Source: Bacteroidota bacterium
GTDB taxonomy: Bacteria > Bacteroidota > Bacteroidia > Chitinophagales > Chitinophagaceae
Reading direction: 5' to 3'
DNA length: 17,388 nt
NCBI GenBank assembly: GCA_023429985.1
Contig: JAEZCV010000113.1
Coordinates: 1-17,388, forward strand
A program made the position numbers and the translations under genes. The notes beneath the pieces were generated by a model. The model did no database searches. It was not told the origin of the DNA and saw only the letters and a list, made by a program, of their open reading frames with translations. Shown here piece after piece: positions 14,599-17,388 of this stretch (position 1 is its first letter; each line of letters starts with the position of its first letter).

Positions 14599-16074
14599 TT
14601 ATTTTCTTGAATAGTTAGGCGCTTCCCTTGTTATTTCAACATCATGCGCATGACTTTCTCTCATGCCCGCATTCGTGATCTTTACAAAAGTTGCATTCTT
14701 TAATTCTTCTATATTTTTTGCCCCGCAATATCCCATTCCCGCTCTTAATCCACCTACATACTGGTATACGATCTCCTTCAAGGTTCCTTTATAAGCCACT
14801 CTTCCCTCAATACCTTCCGGAACGTATTTCTTAATGTCGGCTTCCGGATCCTGGAAATAGCGGTCGCTGCTGCCTACCGACATGGCGCCAAGGGAACCCA
14901 TTCCCCTGTATTCTTTAAATTTTCTTCCCTCGTAAATAATGGTATCACCAGGACTTTCTTCCGTTCCGGCAAAGATGCTTCCCATCATTACTGCATCGGC
15001 ACCGGCAGCAAGTGCTTTAACCATGTCGCCTGTATAACGGATACCACCATCCGCAATTATGGGAATGTTTCTTTTTGCCAATGCAGCATGTGCCTGCATA
15101 ATTGCAGTAAGCTGGGGCACGCCGGCACCGGCAACTATACGGGTTGTACAAATTGATCCTGGTCCTATTCCTACCTTCACAGCATCTGCACCTGCTTCCG
15201 CCAATGCCAGTGCGCCTTCAATGGTTGCAATATTTCCGGCAATTACAGGAATATTCCTAAAATTCCTTTTCAATTCTTTCAATGCATCAATAATACCTTT
15301 TGAATGACCATGTGCACTGTCAAGCACCAGCACATCAGCACCGGCTTTTCGCAAAGCTTCTACACGATCGGAAAGATCGCTGCTTACACCCACAGCCGCC
15401 CCAACTAATAACCTGCCAAGGTTGTCTTTTACAGCCTGCGGATAAGAAGTCACTTTTAAAATATCACGATAAGTTATCAGTCCAATGAGTTTGCCTGATT
15501 TATCAACTACAGGCAGTTTTTCGATCTTTGTTTTGTGCAGTATCTTTTCAGCTGATTTCAGATCGGTTCCTTCGGGAGCGGTTACCAGGTTTTCTTTCGT
15601 CATAACTTCACTAACCTTCCTGTTCATATCTTTTTCGAAGCGAAGATCTCGATTGGTAAGTATCCCGGCAAGTTTACCTGAACTGTCAACAATAGGTATT
15701 CCACCGATCCTGTTTTCACGCATGAGTGAAAGCGCATCGCCAATATTGGCTTCAATAGTAAGTGTAATAGGATCTATGATCATTCCACTTTCACTTCTTT
15801 TAACCTTGCGCACGTGGTCGGCCTGTTTTTCAATGGTCATATTCTTATGAAGAATACCAATACCACCTTCTCGCGCCAGTGCAATGGCCAGCGAAGCTTC
15901 TGTAACCGTATCCATGGCAGCAGAAAGCATGGGTATATTCAAAGTGATATCCCTGGTAAGCCTGGTTTTTATTTCAACATCGCGGGGAAGTATTTCAGAT
16001 GCCGCAGGAACTAATAATACATCATCAAACGTAAGTCCTTCAATGAAATTTTTAGTAGTGGAGTTTGTTGCCAT
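14599..16074 (-). CDS. guaB: Inosine-5'-monophosphate dehydrogenase
   Basis: IMP dehydrogenase oxidises IMP to XMP with NAD+, the first committed step of GMP synthesis. The 491-residue product has the family length. It starts with FIEGLTFDDVLLVP, has SAAMDTVTE near 51-59, and has two CBS domains inserted at about 91-205. The catalytic loop GIGPGSICTTRIVAGAGVPQ gives Cys309, ADGGIRYTGD gives Asp342, the flap EGIEGRVAYKG carries the Arg425/Tyr428 pair, and the C terminus has HDVEITREAPNY. An ATG ten codons upstream (16104) would add MDWRPSLSLH. I prefer 16074 because the product then fits the usual N terminus and a promoter-like box lies within the extension. It is 49 bases below the uvrA frame and 33 bases above the DUF4105 gene. 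Confidence 0.97.
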   Translation of the reverse strand: MATNSTTKNFIEGLTFDDVLLVPAASEILPRDVEIKTRLTRDITLNIPMLSAAMDTVTEASLAIALAREGGIGILHKNMTIEKQADHVRKVKRSESGMIIDPITLTIEANIGDALSLMRENRIGGIPIVDSSGKLAGILTNRDLRFEKDMNRKVSEVMTKENLVTAPEGTDLKSAEKILHKTKIEKLPVVDKSGKLIGLITYRDILKVTSYPQAVKDNLGRLLVGAAVGVSSDLSDRVEALRKAGADVLVLDSAHGHSKGIIDALKELKRNFRNIPVIAGNIATIEGALALAEAGADAVKVGIGPGSICTTRIVAGAGVPQLTAIMQAHAALAKRNIPIIADGGIRYTGDMVKALAAGADAVMMGSIFAGTEESPGDTIIYEGRKFKEYRGMGSLGAMSVGSSDRYFQDPEADIKKYVPEGIEGRVAYKGTLKEIVYQYVGGLRAGMGYCGAKNIEELKNATFVKITNAGMRESHAHDVEITREAPNYSRK

Positions 16075-16077
16075 GTG

Positions 16078-16085
16078 CAAAGATA
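16078..16085 (-). promoter_or_regulatory. Promoter-like TATCTTTG box before guaB
   Basis: On the - strand, TATCTTTG matches the Bacteroidota TAnnTTTG -7 box exactly and lies three bases before the chosen ATG. No TTG is well placed upstream: the nearest is 11 bases away. Either the transcript is nearly leaderless or the match is chance. Confidence 0.25.
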
Positions 16086-16123
16086 AGGATGGACGCCAAT
16101 CCATGAAATTTTCCTCAACACAC

Positions 16124-17388
16124 TTAATTCAACTCCATAGCAAGGAATTTGGCGGTATGGCTTTCCTTTAATTTCACCAGTTCTTTGGGTTTCCCCTCAA
16201 ACAAAACCCTTCCGCCACCTTCGCCGCCCTCGGGACCAATATCTATAATATGATCGGCAACTTTTATTACATCCATATTATGTTCAATTACAAGCACAGT
16301 ATTTCCCCGATCTACAAGTTTATTTACCACTTCAAGCAAATGATGAATATCCTCAAAATGCAAACCCGTTGTAGGTTCATCAAGAATATAAAATGTTTTG
16401 CCTGTATCTCTCTTTGCAAGTTCGGTAGCCAGTTTTACCCTTTGGGCTTCGCCACCACTTAAGGTTACTGCCGATTGCCCTAAGGTTATGTAACCCAAAC
16501 CCACATCCTGCAACACTTTTATTTATCTGAATATATAAGGAATGTTTTGAAAGAATTCCACTGCCTCTTCAACCGTCATGTTCAACACATCTGAAATTGA
16601 TTTTCCTTTATATCTTATTTCCAGTGTTTCCCTGTTATATCTTTTGCCATTACATTTTTCACAGTGCACATAAACATCAGGCAAAAAATTCATTTCAATG
16701 GTTCGTAAACCACTGCCTTCGCACACTTCACAACGACCACTTTTTACATTGAAAGAAAATCTGCCGGCAGCATAGCCCCTGATCTTTGCTTCGGGAATAG
16801 AGGCATACAAAGTTCTTATTTCGGTAAAAAATCCACAATAAGTTGCAGGATTACTTCTTGGAGTTCGGCCAATTGGCGACTGGTCTATCTCAATTACCTT
16901 ATCAATGTTTTCGAGTCCATTTACTTTTTTATACTCCAGTGCATTGCCTCTCGATCCATAACAGTGTTTGGCAAGAAGAGGATAAAGCGTTTCATTGATC
17001 AATGTTGACTTACCACTTCCGCTCACGCCCGTTACAACAATAAGTTTTCCTAAAGGAAATTTTACCGAAACGTTTTTAAGGTTGTTGCCATTGGCACCCT
17101 TTATCTCGATATTTTTTCCATTTCCCTTTCTTCTTTCTGCCGGCACTTCAATTTTACGAAGGCCGTTTAAAAATTGCGCGGTTAGTGTATCATGAGAAAG
17201 TACAAATTCAGGTGTGCCCTGGGCCATAATTTTTCCACCATGAAAACCGGCTCTTGGTCCAACATCAATTAAATGGTCGGCAGCCAGCATGATGTCTTTG
17301 TCGTGTTCAACAACAAGGACACTGTTACCTATATCACGTAAATTTTTTAATGCAGAAATCAGTCTTTGGTTGTCGCGCTGGTGTAAAC
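16124..17388 (-). pseudogene. uvrA: Excinuclease ABC subunit A, C-terminal half, interrupted by an in-frame TAA
   Basis: UvrA is the damage-recognition ATPase of nucleotide excision repair. The frame enters from the right edge with LHQRDNQRLI and VVEHDKDIM, typical of the end of the first ATPase half, so about 520 N-terminal residues lie outside. In order it shows the second Walker A GVSGSGKST (17029-17003), a zinc finger CxxC-x19-CxxC (16732-16652), the ABC signature LSGGEAQRVKLA (16462-16427) and Walker B FYILDEPTT (16393-16367). It ends at a normal UvrA C terminus. A TAA at 16525-16523 lies in the same frame between IPYIFR and IKVLQDVGLGYI, where UvrA proteins have Lys. One base change (AAA to TAA) explains it, with no frameshift. 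If real, the truncated product loses the second signature and Walker B. A sequencing error is equally possible, because the rest is fully conserved. Confidence 0.85.

Noticed and set aside
15485..15850. 121-codon open frame on the + strand inside guaB
   Set aside because: It is a shadow of the highly conserved guaB frame with low-complexity content.
16427..16516. A separate short gene starting at the TTG after the uvrA stop
   Set aside because: The frame continues the UvrA sequence exactly and there is no ribosome site, so it is the rest of the same gene.

Overview
The window looks like chromosomal DNA of a Bacteroidota bacterium, most likely a Chitinophagaceae-like member (inference). The reasons are a large secreted protein ending in a gliding-motility/type IX secretion (T9SS) type B C-terminal domain, a DUF4105 membrane protein, AT-rich gene gaps with TAnnTTTG-like promoter boxes, few Shine-Dalgarno sequences, and many NarL-type response regulators paired with short HisKA_3 kinases. 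No rRNA, tRNA, CRISPR array or insertion sequence was found.

Left part (1-9400). The window opens inside dprA (+ strand), the DNA-processing protein that loads RecA in transformation. The next 8.4 kb is a signalling region. It holds two cassettes on the - strand with the same gene order: a seven-helix membrane protein, then a short one-helix HisKA_3 histidine kinase, then a NarL-type response regulator (3122->925 and 7268->5148). Between them, on the + strand, lies an orphan NarL-type regulator whose stop codon overlaps the start of a SAM methyltransferase gene. To the right, also on the + strand, are an unrecognised secreted helical protein and a second orphan regulator closely similar to the first. 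Packing is very tight: genes within cassettes touch or overlap, and two tail-to-tail pairs overlap at their stop codons. The kinases have no recognisable sensor domain, so the membrane proteins are the natural candidate sensors (inference).

Right part (9365-17388, all - strand). A strong symmetric terminator (9365-9398) separates the signalling region from a long leftward run: uvrA, guaB (IMP dehydrogenase), a DUF4105 membrane protein, an alpha/beta hydrolase, a PKD/Ig-like T9SS-secreted protein and a small secreted protein. Spacing from guaB downward is short (33, 3, -4 and 26 bases), so the envelope genes are probably co-transcribed. The uvrA reading frame, which enters from beyond the right edge, carries a single in-frame TAA between the zinc finger and the second ABC signature, with perfectly conserved UvrA sequence on both sides. 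It is either a recent nonsense mutation or a base-call error.

The points most worth a second look are the duplicated seven-helix/kinase/regulator cassettes, whose kinases both lack the Gln of the HisKA_3 DxxxQ motif, the regulator-methyltransferase coupling, and the uvrA stop codon.
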